A DNA stretch of 64,000 nt from Antitrichia curtipendula (GCA_951230915.1 OX579638.1:28786696-28850695); one strand, 5' to 3'; positions 1 through 13,486 are shown, counted from the first letter of the stretch. Program-made: numbers and translations. The notes: a model not told the origin generated them from the letters alone.

Positions 1-721
1 GAAGGAATCTAGTTTTTTTGTACCTTGTTCAACTACATTTTTTGGCTTTGAGCTTTTTTAACTTAAAATTTTGCTCTATTGATTTTGAATTTCTAATTTA
101 ACATGATGAAGAATTGAGTTGAGAGTCTAATTTTTTTTTTAATTTTAAAAACACCTAGTTTTCACTTATTAAAAAATTGTTAAGTAGAAGTAGGTTCAAG
201 ATTGAAGGAAAAATTAAATCATTAATAGCTCTGAGATAGAATTGAAGTATACTAATCTCAACGGTGAGATTGTTCTAGCAAGAAATCTTGACCTTGTGAA
301 ACTTTTTTTTTTTTTAAATTGTTAAAATTGAGTTCAGAAATGAATCTTACAAGTTATTTTTTCAAAAAGATGCTCTAATTGCCAAAAAAATAAGATTGAC
401 CATAACTTTTGCATTACAAATCCAAATGGAATGAATCAAAGCTTCCCATGTAAATAAAAATAAAATCTACATGGAAAAAAAAATTTAATTTTAATTTAAA
501 GTTTTTTTGAGGATTTTTTTCTGTCCACTGAACTAAAATTTGGGGTTTTTGTGCCATAATTTTTGCTCCCAAGCACCGATTGATATAAAAATTACATTTT
601 TGGAAAGCTAATTTGATTCCCTATCTTCACAAAAAAAAAATTCAAAAAATCACAAAAATATTGAGACCGTAGGAGCCTGCCCGAAACCGACAATGGGACT
701 TTAGGGGTTAAAATGTACAAA
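1..721 (+). mobile_element. TTAA-flanked non-autonomous element, family B, left part outside window
   Basis: This stretch matches 17065-17791 almost base for base over its whole length, ending in TTTAGGGG followed by TTAA at 718-721. The homologous complete copy (16875-17791) starts with TTAA-CCC, so this is the right three-quarters of the same element, cut by the window edge. It carries no coding frame. A short block just before the end, present in the other copy as a CCCCCAAGGGG stem, is deleted here. piggyBac-like termini are inferred from the TTAA and the C-rich start. Confidence 0.75.
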
Positions 722-3153
722 TGTATCCTATACTCCTATAGTAAGTCTCATGTTGTTTCTAAAGTAATCGCTAGTGAAGTACCCTCGGAAGTACCCTAGT
801 AAAATTCAACTTTATAGTAATTATCAATAATTTGATTGTTTTGAATATTTTGTCATTTGTAATTTAACCGCAAGTATTGAACCTTACATCAAATTGAAAA
901 TCTAAAAGATAAACAACACAATCCAACCTCCACTTTCAACTTTCAACTTTTAGAATTTAAAGAGCATCAAATGCCCAATGCCCAATGCCCGATGAATAGA
1001 TAATTGAAGATCAACTTGATTTAAAATTTATTAAATAGTAGGATTCCATAAGGATAAGTGAGACTACTTACTCACCTTAAATATCCATATTGTCGCATGT
1101 TAACCATGTCCATTTTCTAAACACAAACTACCTTCAGGACATTCATTGCATGTGGTCATTTTGCGGTTCCTCTTTTGCGGTCACCATAATTACGTCTCAA
1201 GGCTAAACCAGAAAATACTATGCCACGAGTTCTGCATGTGTTGGAGTGTGGAGAGTGTCCTAATTATCTGAATCCAAAAATACGCATGCCGGCATCAGAC
1301 TTCAGCAATGTCTTATCAGTTCTCCCCAAGTGGATCTCCCGAAGTATCTCAGTCTCATCGAAGCTCAGATCCCCATCAACACCAGAACACTAGATTGAAA
1401 TTATCTAAGGCATCACTATTCCCATAATTGAATCCTATCGATCGAGATGCTCGCACAATTCCTGACTTCCTGTCAATGAAAGCAGAAGATCCGTTCTTGC
1501 GCGCATTTGCCCCCAAAACTAAATAAAACTAAAAGGAAAGATCCATCGCCCAAATGTCTCAAATCGTTTTCATACCACTCGGTTTCTATTCGCAGATTGC
1601 CAATTCGCATGTAGAACTGAGCCACGTTCATGAGATGAAATCGGATTCGCATGGGAAGGAATGAATGATTGCAGTCCTCGGTGTAGACCTGTGATTGCTG
1701 GAAATGGAATGATGGATCCTCAAGTCAAAGTTTCCTGGCCCCCCAAAATATTGGCAGAATCTACAGTGAAACGTGCATCGACGAAGCAACTCCCCAAATG
1801 TACGAGCACGGACCGACTCAAAGCAGTACTCATTTGCAGAAGTGGTCTTTGAATTATTATTATCTCGTATATTGCGTTTTATAATAGAAGAAGGGGTTTC
1901 AAGAGGTTTTCAGACGACAAGTAACATACTAAAATAGGATTATTATATTGTTTCCAAACTCAAATCCGAAGCTGAGAATAAGAAAATTGATGCGTGCTGT
2001 CGGAGTGGTGTATCACTGCTGGGCCATGGGACTTGGTGCTGGAGCACGCGCAGGACTTGGATTGGCACGCCCCAGCGTCGACTGTATCGTCATGCCATGC
2101 GTGCAGATTGCAGCTAGTTGCCATCGAGTTGCTTATTCATATTTCTTTCCTTTAACAGCAACTGACAATTCTTTCCACTCCCCATTGCGCTCATGTACTC
2201 AATTCTCATGTGCACAGATCGATAATTCTAGATAGGGACTTGAGAATCGAGAATTCATGTGATTCTAGGGACATGAATGAAGAGAATTCAATTCGATCGG
2301 CTGCATGGGATGAGGGGGGGAAATTAAATACGACACGAGCACATGAAGTTCACTTGAATTCCGTGAAATTGGCGCGCTGGACCCTCAGGAAAGGAAGGAA
2401 ATAAAATGCATGATTTAGGGATTCTGCATGGGGTTGGGGTGGAAATTCTGGCTAAGCGTGCTCAATAATGTGGATGAAATGCAATCTGCATATATAGACA
2501 TTGGCTTATCTATTGGCACATCCTGCTAATCAAAATTGGCGCACGGAATACCGCCAAATTAATTACGTTAGTTAAGATTACCGAAGAACGCTACTTTGTG
2601 CATAAATGCCACACTGACTAGTACAATGATGACGTTGTTAAGACCAGATTGAATTGATTGTGTGTGTGAACTTTATTAACATGAAAAAATGATATGAAAC
2701 AATTGATTGCTTGTGTACACCCAGTATAACGCACGATCCAAAGGTGGCAGAAATGGGGGCCAGTCTCTCTGTCCGTCACCTTCTAACTAACAAAAAGTCC
2801 AGCTCAAACTTGATATAAAATCAAAGTCAACTAGTCAAGCATGGAAGAGAGCTGTTTTGGTGCAACCACACCCTGAAATGTAAACCCCTGGTACATTCAC
2901 TCCATCGAACTTCCACGTACGGGTATCACCTGAGTTGCTCCCCTAGCTCTTTTCCTTAGAGACGAACCGCATCACAAATTCTCAATTAAGTAACAAGGAA
3001 TGCGAGCTATCCCTGTCGTCATCACAATCCAGGTTCAGAGTACGCTCTTGAATGGGAATTGCTGGAAGGGATAAAAGTAGCTCGGAGTCCTAATCAATCA
3101 AAATACACTGAGGCTAGGTCGGTATGGATTCTGCAAGAGCACAACCATTCATT
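722..3153. other. Intergenic region; 3' flank of the MYB-CC gene
   Basis: I see no convincing gene. Several short open frames lie around 1661-2404 but have no recognisable domain or codon pattern. A small tandem of AATGCCC units sits near 968-990. Base composition rises towards 1100-3150 compared with the AT-rich repeats to the left, as expected for host flank. The part next to 3153 must include the 3' UTR of the minus-strand gene. Confidence 0.4.
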
Positions 3154-4335
3154 TCATGAAAATGCAGCCGCCCTGGGGTTGAATTGGGTCGACCTCCAAG
3201 TGCCAGGGAAGAGCTGAGGTGATGGGGAAGAAATTGAATAGGAAGTTCCGGGGTCTTGAGCTTCCCAGCCTGCTGCAATATTTGGAGCTGGTGATAGTTT
3301 GGAGGGGCTGTTATGCACAGGATTGTAGTACGAGACGTCGGGTACTATTACAATGTTGGGAACCTCCACACGATTTCGTCTTATGGATGGACCAGGATCA
3401 GCTGAAGGTGTGCTCATACTCGCTCTAGCATCCCAGTTACTGCTGCTGGCGCGTGCAAAGAATTCGCCGCTGGCGATTTGTTCTGCGGGAATGCCCAATA
3501 CTTGTCCCAGTTCCACTTGAGCGTCTATCATCCTCCGCAAGTTGGCGGCCTGCTCCTCAATTCGTAACTGTAGCTGCCTCTGAGTCTGTTTCAGGGCCAA
3601 CGCAATTTAGGATGCCTGGAATTTCTACATTTCTCAATATTGCATAGAAAGTTGATTGTCTTGCATTTTACACTCTCAGTAGTGCAGAGTATTCACAGAA
3701 TACAGAAAAAAAATCCGAAATTATCATAGAAGCAATGCTGCAGATGTACAACCTCCAGGTGCTCCTGAAGACGCATCTCCACCGCCATTTGCAACTGACG
3801 AGCTTGTGCCTTTCTGGCTCTCGAATTTTTTCCTGCGTTCGACATCTGTGGAACGAGGCGATACTTTTGCAAGTGGCTCTTCACATGATAGATAGTGATA
3901 TCGTTGCAGTCCATCAGACGAAGCACCGATTTGGGCGTTGCTCCTGAAAATTAGAAAGCCACGTGCACGTCATATCGTCAATATCATCCGTAAGTCGGAG
4001 CTTTCAATTAATTAGAGATCGAGCAGATCCATTTCCAACTTTGAACACAGGGGGCTCATATTGCGTTCCCAGTGGGGAAAACTTGGAAAATTCCCGGTGT
4101 TTCTCTTTGTTACGAAGCGAACACCAGGGCGGCTGAAGAAGATATCGAAGAAGATATCCAAGAGTCAGATTCGAATTCACTGATGCTCAAACTTGGATTG
4201 AAATTCATGCACTAGTTAGCTAGACTTACTGTCGGGACCACCGAGCTTGGCGACAGCGGCCACAAACTTGCCGTGCAGCTCCGGAGTCCAGCGTAAGCGC
4301 GCCTTAGCAGCCTCGGCAGCTGAGCACACGGGCAG
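3154..4335 (-). CDS. MYB-CC (PHR/PSR1-type) transcription factor, first exon unresolved
   Basis: This is a GARP-type transcription factor, the family that includes PHR1/PSR1 phosphate-starvation regulators, acting in the nucleus as a dimer. Three minus-strand exons can be joined. Exon 4335-4230 encodes [20 protein letters not shown]; exon 3943-3753 completes the MYB domain with [10 protein letters not shown] and the SHLQKYR signature, then begins the coiled coil; exon 3585-3154 gives [11 protein letters not shown] and the Ser/Pro-rich tail, ending in TGA. Splice sites are GACA|GTAAGT, TTTTCAG|GA, CTGGAG|GTTGTA and AACAG|ACT, and phases agree throughout. The LHEQLE motif appears as LQEHLE. The frame upstream of 4335 meets a stop with no ATG, so a further 5' exon must exist. 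A CTCAG acceptor before 4335 could join a short exon ending near 4858, but this is a guess. A decayed copy is possible though nothing in the three exons is broken. Confidence 0.85.
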
Positions 4336-7300
4336 CTGAGAATACTTTCCCAAGGAAGAGCTTAGACTTCCTTCCCATATCGTTTCTGCGCATTACCCAT
4401 TTCAACCAGAGTCTAGTGATGCGTGCATATATAATGCGCAATTAATCTCCAAACCAGGTATCTAACTCATACAAACATTTCGAAAACACCAAAACTAGCT
4501 ACACAAAACGGAACAAGTGCAAAACCTGAGAGCTCTTGCTCGGGCTTCGGTTGTTGCGAAGTGATCAACCCTGGCGAGGAATGAGCCGCCGACGGAGACT
4601 TAGTGAGCGGCAGTTGGAGCTGTTACATACAAATTCCACTCACAGGATTATTATTTAGAGAACTAGCTCGCCCATTCCAATCATATATGTCACACAGAAA
4701 AGCTTCACACTCAAAACCTTCACCTTCTGTAGCCTACGAGCCGACAACCTTTCCATTGCAGCCAAGCATTTTTCATTAATTACTTAAGTACAGAACCAAA
4801 GTGATGCACAGCACTTGCTTAAGTGCGAAAACGAGAAGGAGAGGATTCACCAGATCAGAATCCGGTACGTCCATACAGTCGGTGAGATCGGGCCAGAGGA
4901 TGAGATACATCGTGAGAACTGAGATTTCGAAGGCATCGTTGGATTTCGTGAGCTTAGTGAAGCTAAAGAACAATCTCGTGCAACGGGAACTCCTTTTATA
5001 GCAAAGGCCAAAGGGGTTTGATTCGTTTCGACATTGACGGTTCCTACCGAGGGACCACATACAATGAACGTTGAATCTCCTGGTATTTTTAGCACCGGGG
5101 TTTGATCGTTAAAGACATTGATCCCTTGGAAAGCCTGATACAGTATAGTAAGGAGGCTTTTGGTTTGGCCATATCTGGAGGGGAAGAGTGACCAAATGCA
5201 ATGAATATACTTTTGTCTTGTTCACTTTGGATAAACGTCAACCCTGTCTTAATGCTTATATGGAGTTAGGGACCAAAATGGCCATTGCCTTTTGGAGATT
5301 TGCCTTGAAGAAGTAATCTTAGAGGCTCTTTCAAGCCCATGATTCCAATGTTTATGGAAAGTGGAGAATCATCTCTACATTGGTTTAGGGCCTACTTGCT
5401 TCAACCGGAAACTTAACCTTCCTAAAAAAAATTTGAAGGAAAAGAAGTTGATATTTTTTCTCTTGGGGTAGTAGCGAGAAAGATTTGTATGGCCGGAGTA
5501 CTATTTTCCACCACTCTTTATGTACGGAAGTATTTTTTAAGCACAACTTTAAAAATAATACTCCAATGTAGTTGAAATTCATATATAATGAAGGTAGATA
5601 CGACCATTTGAAATTTATTAAAAAATATATATTATTTTTAAAATTAATATGATAGGAAATATTAATTTTCAAAATTATGTCACACTTGTAGTTTTAGAGT
5701 CTTAGAGTTCTATTGAGTATCTATTCTAAAGAAATTTAGACTAGCTCTAATAGTGTGAAGGAATTTCAAAAATAATTAAACAAAAAATTTTACATTCTAT
5801 ATGGCAAATCTACTATAAAGTTTTGTTTTGTTTTTATATGCATTTTGAACATGATAGAAATAGTATTTGGCGGTCCTTTAAATGAATGACCATCTTGAAC
5901 ATAAAGGTTTAAATTCATTATAAATGACATTTTTTTTATATATTTATATTCATTTTTTTTACAAATTATATTGTCAAAGTGCATTTTTTAAAAATTAATT
6001 TCATTGTTTTAGTTCTCCTATTACAACAATTATTCTATTCTTGATCTTCATAGGATACAATATCTCTAAAAATCTCTTTAATACAAATCTACCATGAGCT
6101 AAATTGGTTTTTGACACTTTTAATCTCTAGAAGACTAAAGAACCCATTTTGGATTTTTAGATAACTTGGGCAAGCTCTATAACCTCTATTGACTTCATAA
6201 TTGAAAATTTTTGTGTAAAACTTTTTAGGATGGATGCTAATCATCGCAGTTTGCATGTGAAACTTTGATTTATGTCATACCAATAAATAATGCAAAAGTT
6301 AGAAGTTTTTTTTCAATTTCAATGTCAAAAAGGGGGATAAAATTATATTCTAATTTTTTTTATTAATATTGTTCAATTTTATAGATTGATATGTACTCAA
6401 AAACATTTGAACCATTCAATTCCAAGTATTAAGATGAAAGTTATGAGGAGTTTTGTTTTGCGGGCAATAATGGTAGAAAAAGTATATAAAGTTGTTTTTT
6501 GAACTCAACATTGAAAATTTTAAAACTTATGAATTGGAATGAATGATTTCAATATCTTGTAATAGTTATTAGTAATCTACTTTTTTCTTTCAATTTGTCT
6601 TACTTTCTGCTTTACTTTATATAATTTTTATAAAGATAGATATGAAAAAAATTTAGTCAATTTCTAATAGTTATGAAAAAAATAGAAATGAAAAAAATTT
6701 AGTCAATTAACTAAGGGATCCTATGATTGGATTTGTTAGAAAATCAATATAGATGAAGATTTTAGCCTTACTTTAGATATAAGTACTCCGAAATAGTTTT
6801 GGACCTCAAAACATGAAAGAACTTTAGGATGTAAGTATCAGTTTCAATGCAATTTGTGTTAGATTTAACTCAAATTCAATATAAAACCATTTAGTCAATA
6901 AGGGGTGGATTTGAACTAGTGTTTATAGTCTATACATTTATTTGATATTTTTCAAGTATTTTAAAATATTTTTCTAATTTCTATTAGAATAGTATAGAAG
7001 AAAATTATGAGTGATATAACAAATGAGAGAACAAATGTAACAATACTACTAGGTCTTTTTTGCAATCACTCTTATGTCATGTTTCAGAATTACAAAAAAA
7101 GATTGCCTTGTAAAAGAAACAATCTCATAAATTGTGAGCTAGCAAAGCTCATGAAATTTAGAAACAAAGATCTCAACCTTGATCATAAATTTGTCATTTT
7201 GTTGAATTATGTGAAAAATAAGAATAATTTTGAATGCATTATTGTGTATGGTTTATGATTTGTTGCAAATGGCTAAACATCCAAAGCACCTAAAGATGTT

Positions 7301-8094
7301 TTAAAAAATCTATATGACTATAAAAAAAACTAATATTAATTGATGATATTGTTGATAATATTTCATTCATTTTTTTCAAGGGTCTAGTTTACTTTTTGAT
7401 ATTTAGGATTGATAATATTTGTAAATTTGTAGACATTTATTGTTTATTATTCCATATTTGTTATTGTACTAGCATACTTTTAAATACTAAATATTTTTAT
7501 TACTAATATAGTGATGACACTACATGACATCTAGTCTTTATATGGATCTATATCACTAATGCTTATTTCATTTTGGAAAAAATCATTCTAATGGAGAACT
7601 AATCATTAGCAAAAGAAATTCCAAATTTTTTGTTAATATATAGATTTTTTCATATCTTAATTGACTCCTTCATTTGCTAGACTTTATCCTTAATTTATAA
7701 AGAATCCATAGCAATCCCTTCATGTGTGCTAAAATCAAAAGTAATCATTTTCTTAGACAAACAAATTGGATGTAAAGATAAATATTAGTATCTTTCTAAA
7801 GAGATAAACATATGAACTAGAAGCATATTAATTTTCATCATTGAAACCTTTTCCATATATATTTTATAGTATAAAAGAGTTTGAATTTCTACTATGACTT
7901 TTAAAAACAGCTCTTGTTGCTTCAACTTTGATAGGTTCGTTTTTCAACTTAATTTCTCCACCAAGCATGTTTTGATAAGTTAGTTTCTCACTTTAGAGTA
8001 GGATAAGTTAGTTTAAGAATCTAAACCACGTTACTACGTGTTTGTACACTTGTATCATTTTCTTGTCTTTGATTTGTACCTTAATTTAATCTTA
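4336..8094. other. Upstream region of the MYB-CC gene, then AT-rich sequence without genes
   Basis: 4336-5100 is of mixed composition and probably holds the promoter and first exon of the MYB-CC gene. From about 5400 to 8094 the sequence is very AT-rich and shows only short accidental frames, for example 7007-7258. I found no domain, RNA gene or clear repeat boundary. Confidence 0.35.
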
Positions 8095-8455
8095 TCAACA
8101 CTTCCACACTTTAAAATAGTAACAAATGCTTGCTTCATATTTTGATATTGTTATTACAAAACCAATGAGGGCATTTGAATATAATTAAAAGTCTTATTAC
8201 ATCTAATAAATTTCAAGGTAAGTAAGCTAGGTTCATTGATTTCACCATGTTGATCCATTGACAATTTTCTCAATGCTATTTGTAACTTCAATCTTGGTAA
8301 AACTTCCACACTTTTATACAGTAACACTAAATGTCATAGATCATATTTTTAGTATTGACATTACTTTCTCAAACTTGATTTTTGGATACAATTAGCAATA
8401 TTGTAAACACCTTATAAACTTCAAGGCAAATAAATCAATTTGATTGATTTGACAT
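8095..8455. repeat. Two degenerate direct repeats of about 187 bp
   Basis: The blocks beginning CTTCCACACTTT near 8101 and near 8288 align over most of their length: both continue with AGTAACA, a TATTGNNATTAC block, an AATAAATTTCAAGG / ATAAACTTCAAGG block and a TTGATT-TCAC / TTGATTTGAC end. They lie directly before the 84-bp minisatellite and may belong to the same locally duplicated array. Confidence 0.5.
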
Positions 8456-8465
8456 TAATTGTTGC

Positions 8466-8630
8466 TTACTTGTCTTACATTCAAATCATTGAACCTTGAC
8501 TCTTATTGTTAGGTTGAGGGAAACATAGCATACTTGCACATGTTGTCTTGTACTTGTCTCACATTCATATCATTTGACCTTGATTGTGACTATAAGATCA
8601 AGGGAAACATAGCATACTTGCTAATGTTGT
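8466..8630. repeat. Minisatellite, ~84-bp unit, left two units
   Basis: Two units share CTTGTACTTGTCTCACATTC, CATTTGACCTTGA and AAACATAGCATACTTG (at 8522 and again about 84 bp later). The array is interrupted after 8630 by the CACTA element and resumes at 15037, so it was present before the insertion. Confidence 0.75.
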
Positions 8631-10229
8631 CACTACAACAAAACATGTATTTTATGGTTGCAAAAATATGATTAGGGATGACTGGCCACTGCTTGCAGTC
8701 ATATTCTTAGAGGCCATTACCTTGGAGAAAAATATGATTGCAAATATGACTGCCAATTATATTTTGGCCTTGTAATTCATGGGTGTATAGTATATTTCCT
8801 TTGGAAACGCTAAAATACTTCATAAGGGACATATTTGGGAAACACTTGGTCATATTTTCCAATCATATGTTACTTTTAAATTACTATAGGAATATGTTTG
8901 AATGCCCCATATTTTAGTTTTTACTATTATAGAATATAAAAAAATGGGTGGATTTTTATATTTTTTAAATTAAGGATATATCTATTATAAAATAATAACT
9001 AAATAGACCCCATATTATAAAAAAATCGACGCACATATATAGATTACGAGGTATAGCAAAGCACCTGGGATTAAATACATCTAAATCAAGTCATAAAAGA
9101 ATCTTAAAATTAGATGACATTTAGAATTCAATCTGAAAGTAAAAATTAATTTAAACTTATAGGCTAAAAAAAATGTTTGATGAAGTCTTGGAGGATGAAT
9201 TAAACACAAAACTTCATCCACCCATAATTTTTGCTAAATATATTCTAGTATAAAATTTTATTATTTTAGAATAGGCATACAATGCTCTACAACTTAAGCT
9301 AACAAAAAATTTGAATTTCTTAACTTGGATTTGGAAGTCTAGAGTTTTGGCCTAGATTGGCTAAAAGCATCTCCCTCCCCTCCCAAACCTGTAACTCTTA
9401 CAATTTGTGTCAATTTTATTTAAGTGTGAACCACTTACAATTTATCATTAGAATTTTTTATTAATTTTTTAGAATGCCAATTAAACAACACTTAAATATC
9501 CAATTTAGGATTTGAAGCCCATCAACACAAAACATGATTGTACATGCTTTATTTCAAGGATATACAGAAAATGCTCACAACCTCATACATGTCATGTATT
9601 GAAGTTTGTTTCAATTTTAGAAAGGTTCTCAACAATGTCATATAAGCTACATTTATAGAAGATCTCTATAGGCCCTAAAAAAGTTACAAAATTATTCATA
9701 TGAAGATTGAGGCTCACCCTAGGCATGCCCATGCTTGTATTGCAATTAAAAGAGGATTGTTTGAATTTTCTTACAAGGATATAGAATATAAAAGCTTTTA
9801 AATAGTGCCTATTTGTTTCAAAGATGCTTTTAAATAGTGCCTCTATCAAATGCTTTTGCTCCTACACACTTTATGCATGGACATAGATACTTTGACAAAC
9901 GTATGGCATTTTTTTGGATATCTTTTAGGGCCATAATTGTAGGTGCTTAAGGCCTTGCAAATTCCCTTCAAGTATTTAATGGAGTTGTAGTATCACCATG
10001 TATCAACTTTGGACGAAATTTGGTTGTTAAAATAGCTTAGTTGCTTAGTATAGTCATATTTGGTCAATTGCATGACTACGTCAAGTTACATGACTAGAAA
10101 AAGTCATGTGCATGATTGGAAAAAATCACATGGCTAGCGTTTTAAAACCCTAGTTGCCATTGATTTTGGGATTTTTAATCCTAGCCGCAATTTTTTTGCA
10201 ACCATCCTCTCAAATTGTAACATTTTACA

Positions 10230-10520
10230 TTTGACTATTTTTTCTTCTTCTTCCTTGTTTTTTGTTACCCGAGTTCTTGCCTCCTAGGTTTTTATTTTTG
10301 TTGCTTCCTAGGTTTTTATTTGTGTTGCCTCCTAGATTTTGTTTCTTGTTGCTTTTTAGCTTTTGTTTTTTGTTGCCTTTTAGCTTTTGTTTCTTATTAT
10401 CCCTTAGTTATTTTTTCTTATTATTTTTCACCTCAGTTTTTTTGTGCTTCTTAATTATTGCTTCTTGTTGCTTATTAGTTCTTGACTCTTATTTCTTCTT
10501 TAGTTCTTGTTCCTAGTTTC
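10230..10520. repeat. Pyrimidine-rich simple repeat inside the CACTA element
   Basis: Degenerate tandem units such as TTGTTGCCTCCTAGGTTTTT and TTGTTGCTTTTTAGC. A similar T/C-rich array (TTCTTGCTTCTTG) lies at 13487-13720, so the pair brackets the 10520-13480 cargo. They may be one array split by an insertion. The open frame here (10262-10516) is only a by-product of composition. Confidence 0.5.
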
Positions 10521-12819
10521 CTCTTATTATATTGTAGTGTGACATGGATTTTGTTTTTGTAAAAACAAAATAATTATTATTTTTACCTGAAGAGGTTCGT
10601 TTTTGTTTAAATAGAATAATGATGATTTTGTTTTTGTAAGTACATAATTATTAAATTTTTCGTCATACATTCATTTTGAATGAAATATCGCGTCTTTTCA
10701 AATTTAAAGGGACAATCAAGGTGAATGAAAGTGGAGTGGGTTTAACGGATTTTAATTGAATTGGAACGGTTGAAGCAGTAGTGGTTTATTTATTTGCTTT
10801 TATTAGCCAATCAAATTTATTTGAATATACCAATATATAGAATGCCAAGCCTTATAGACAGGTTTACTAAGAGCATTCAATTTGGAGTTTCAAGTAGCAT
10901 CAATGGAAGCAAAATGCATAATGCTCTTTATTTTCCAAATCTCAAGCGGTTGCTATTGAAGAGACTCAAGTTGAATTTGAAGAGGAAGTGGATCCTGAAG
11001 AGATTGTAGAGGCATTGATGGATAAATTTTTAAGTTTGAGTGAAAGTAAGAAACCTATTCATGGATCAAGAGGTATAAGCTTGAAACAATTAGCTAGGAA
11101 GAAAAAGCACTAGATTTGGATTTGAAAAGATGCTTGAGTATGGTAGTGAATGAATAGTGAATATGCAATGTACTACAACAGATTTATTAAAAACATTTTG
11201 TGTTGCCAAAGGACAATTACTAAACTTTTCGTCATATCTCTTCCTCATTTTTCACACATTCCGTTATTTGCTTCCTACCATTTTCTGGAAATTTGTTCTT
11301 TACATTTTTGAATTAATAAAAATCAAAACCTGTGTCACACTACGGTGTCGGGTAGAGAGGAGTGCACTTAGGGAACACACGAGGTGTCTGGGTGTAGGTT
11401 GTGAGTGTAGATGAAAGGTAAGTAACAAAACTTGAATCTTCACTTAATCTTCTCTTCAATCTTCGCTTGATCTTCACTTCAATCTTCCGTTGACCTATCC
11501 TGTGGTGGTTCTATAGGGCCAAAGATAAGGGTATGTTATAACAAACAAGGCCTCGGACGGGTAAAACGGGACGGCCAAATCACGAGTTGGCCGTCCGAAA
11601 GATTGGCTCCTAAAATCAAACCCACGGTGACCAAGAAGCGCCTTTCACCGGTGGGAACAACAAATAAGATCGACCATGTGGGCCATTAACCCCACTTTGT
11701 CGCCACAAACACGAAAAGGAGCGCTTACTGGATAACCACGGCTCGCAACAAGTTTACAATGTAGAAATTGAATTGCAACTAGCCTCCAAATCCGGCTAGG
11801 AATAACAGAAATGAAAACGAACAACAAGCCACAACAGATTGGAGACCCTCAAAGTTCTTCAAATCTTCATCTTCAAGTCATTAAGCCTTCACATCTTCAA
11901 AACTCTAAAAGAACTCCAACTTTACCCTCAAACTACCTAAACTCCACTCAAAAAAAGAAGGCAGCAGACCTTCATATGCTTCCATACTCATAACTTTTGC
12001 ATTTCTTCTTCAAATTAAAAGATTGATATCTTTTCTGAGAGCTAACAAAATTTACTATCACTCCTACAACTTTCAAGTCATTTCAAAACTCTGTCCAACT
12101 TCTATGACCTCTTAAAGTTTCGGTCCATATATGGTAAAAACAAGAGACTCTTTCACCTTCCCACACTCACAACTCACTCATAAATGCTCCAAATTGAATG
12201 AATGATAGCTTTATAGAAAGCTAACAACATGTACTACACTCCATCAAAGTTTCATTTTAAACAAAAGACCTATCTATTTTCTATGGTCGGTCGAAGTCTC
12301 AGCCCCTCTTCATAGGAGGCAGCAGACCTCCCTCCACTCAAACAAGCACAAATCACAACTCACAACTTCAAATAAAGCAAGAGAGAACAATTTGAAAATT
12401 TAACAATATAATAAAAAACTCCTCCAACTTTCATTATCAAATTACAAAAACCCAATACACAATGAGCTTCCAAACACTCGGTTCCCCCAAAACAACATTG
12501 GGAGAGAAGATGAATAGTGTCCATCTTTTCCTCCCCTTTTTCAAAACCTTTTGCCCCACCTAAACAAGTGTACATCAGCCCTTAACTCCCTCCTAAAGTC
12601 AACTTACACCTAATGGCCTTCATATTTGGCCCCACATCTATATCTTTATCTTTAACTTAGAAGGAAAATCACTTCAAAGTCCAAACTATTTCCATTCTTT
12701 CCTTCTACAACTATAACCAAACAAAATAGTTTCAACAAAATACTTCAAATATGGATTGAAGTACTAACATTAAACCAATGCCTACTAGAGGTAAAAAAAC
12801 TAGAATTCCAAGATTAATT
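10521..12819. other. Interior of CACTA element without recognisable gene
   Basis: AT-rich to about 11300, then a segment rich in C and A on the plus strand (11400-12780) with AATCTTCACTT-type repeats near 11430-11490. This may be the 3' flank of the minus-strand frame at 12820-13278. No transposase, splice pattern or RNA gene is evident. Confidence 0.3.
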
Positions 12820-13278
12820 TTACTCCATCTGCAAGAACTTGAGAATGCGCTTGATAGTCGCAGCGATGTAATCAATACGACCCGCCTTCGTTAAAGGATT
12901 CACTGGCCCTTCTAACCAACGATGGTAACCACGACTTCCTTTAATAGGCTTCATCATGCAGTAATATTGATCGACGTTGAGACCTTCGAAACATCCTTCA
13001 AATGTCACATCTCGACTACCAGACTCAACACATCCAACCTGCAACAAAATCACCAGTGCCCGAGCGTCACATTGAAGATTCCCGTGCCATCGCCACTCCA
13101 CACGAGGTTGCTTTGGCGGACGAGAAGGCCCAGCTTCTTCTTGTGGACGCTCATGCGGCGGCGCAAGACTTAGTGGCAGAAGAGGTTGATCCGGTAGTTG
13201 TGACAATGAAAATTCAAATCCAGGCTCCGATTCTACTTCTTCCTCTTGGGACTCTGAAAAAACCCTCCAGTTCAACAT
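12820..13278 (-). CDS. Uncharacterised 152-residue protein carried inside CACTA element
   Basis: I do not recognise the family. The frame opens upstream of 13278, but I chose ATG 13278-13276 because a TATTTAAA box lies at 13347-13354, about 70 bp before it. The N-terminal 60 residues are acidic then Pro/Arg-rich (SQEEEVESEPG, PPHERPQEEAGPSRPPKQPR), as in a disordered linker. The C-terminal part looks globular, with VEWRWHGNLQC, EGLNVDQYYCMMKP and GYHRWLEGPVNP. Composition is clearly richer in G and C than the flanks, suggesting cargo acquired by the element. There are no internal stops. A splice site after LVILLQ (CTGCAG|GTTGG) is possible but weak. It could be a fragment of a larger host gene. 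Confidence 0.45.
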   Translation of the reverse strand: MLNWRVFSESQEEEVESEPGFEFSLSQLPDQPLLPLSLAPPHERPQEEAGPSRPPKQPRVEWRWHGNLQCDARALVILLQVGCVESGSRDVTFEGCFEGLNVDQYYCMMKPIKGSRGYHRWLEGPVNPLTKAGRIDYIAATIKRILKFLQME

Positions 13279-13346
13279 TCTGACTATAAAGTGGAAAACT
13301 AATATCACTAATGGACTTCAATGAAACTCTAAAGCAAAGCCGTCCT

Positions 13347-13354
13347 TTTAAATA
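13347..13354 (-). promoter_or_regulatory. TATA box of the 12820-13278 frame
   Basis: On the minus strand the sequence reads CTATTTAAAAGG, about 70 bp before the chosen ATG. Just upstream lie two direct repeats of the CGTCA..TGAAGTTAYTCAACAA type (13377-13427), which could be binding sites. Confidence 0.4.
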
Positions 13355-13486
13355 GATGACATGTACCTCCACGAAACGTCATCTTGAAGTTATTCAACAA
13401 AATAGCGTCACCATGAAGTTACTCAACAATACATATAATAATATATTTTTATACTATGAACAAATTTACAACAGGACAACGATATG

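Noticed and set aside
1948..2235. 95-codon plus-strand frame
   Set aside because: No homology recognised and no promoter or codon evidence.
10262..10516. Hydrophobic Leu/Phe-rich frame that could look like a membrane protein
   Set aside because: It is produced by a T/C-rich simple repeat; the same holds for 13494-13801.
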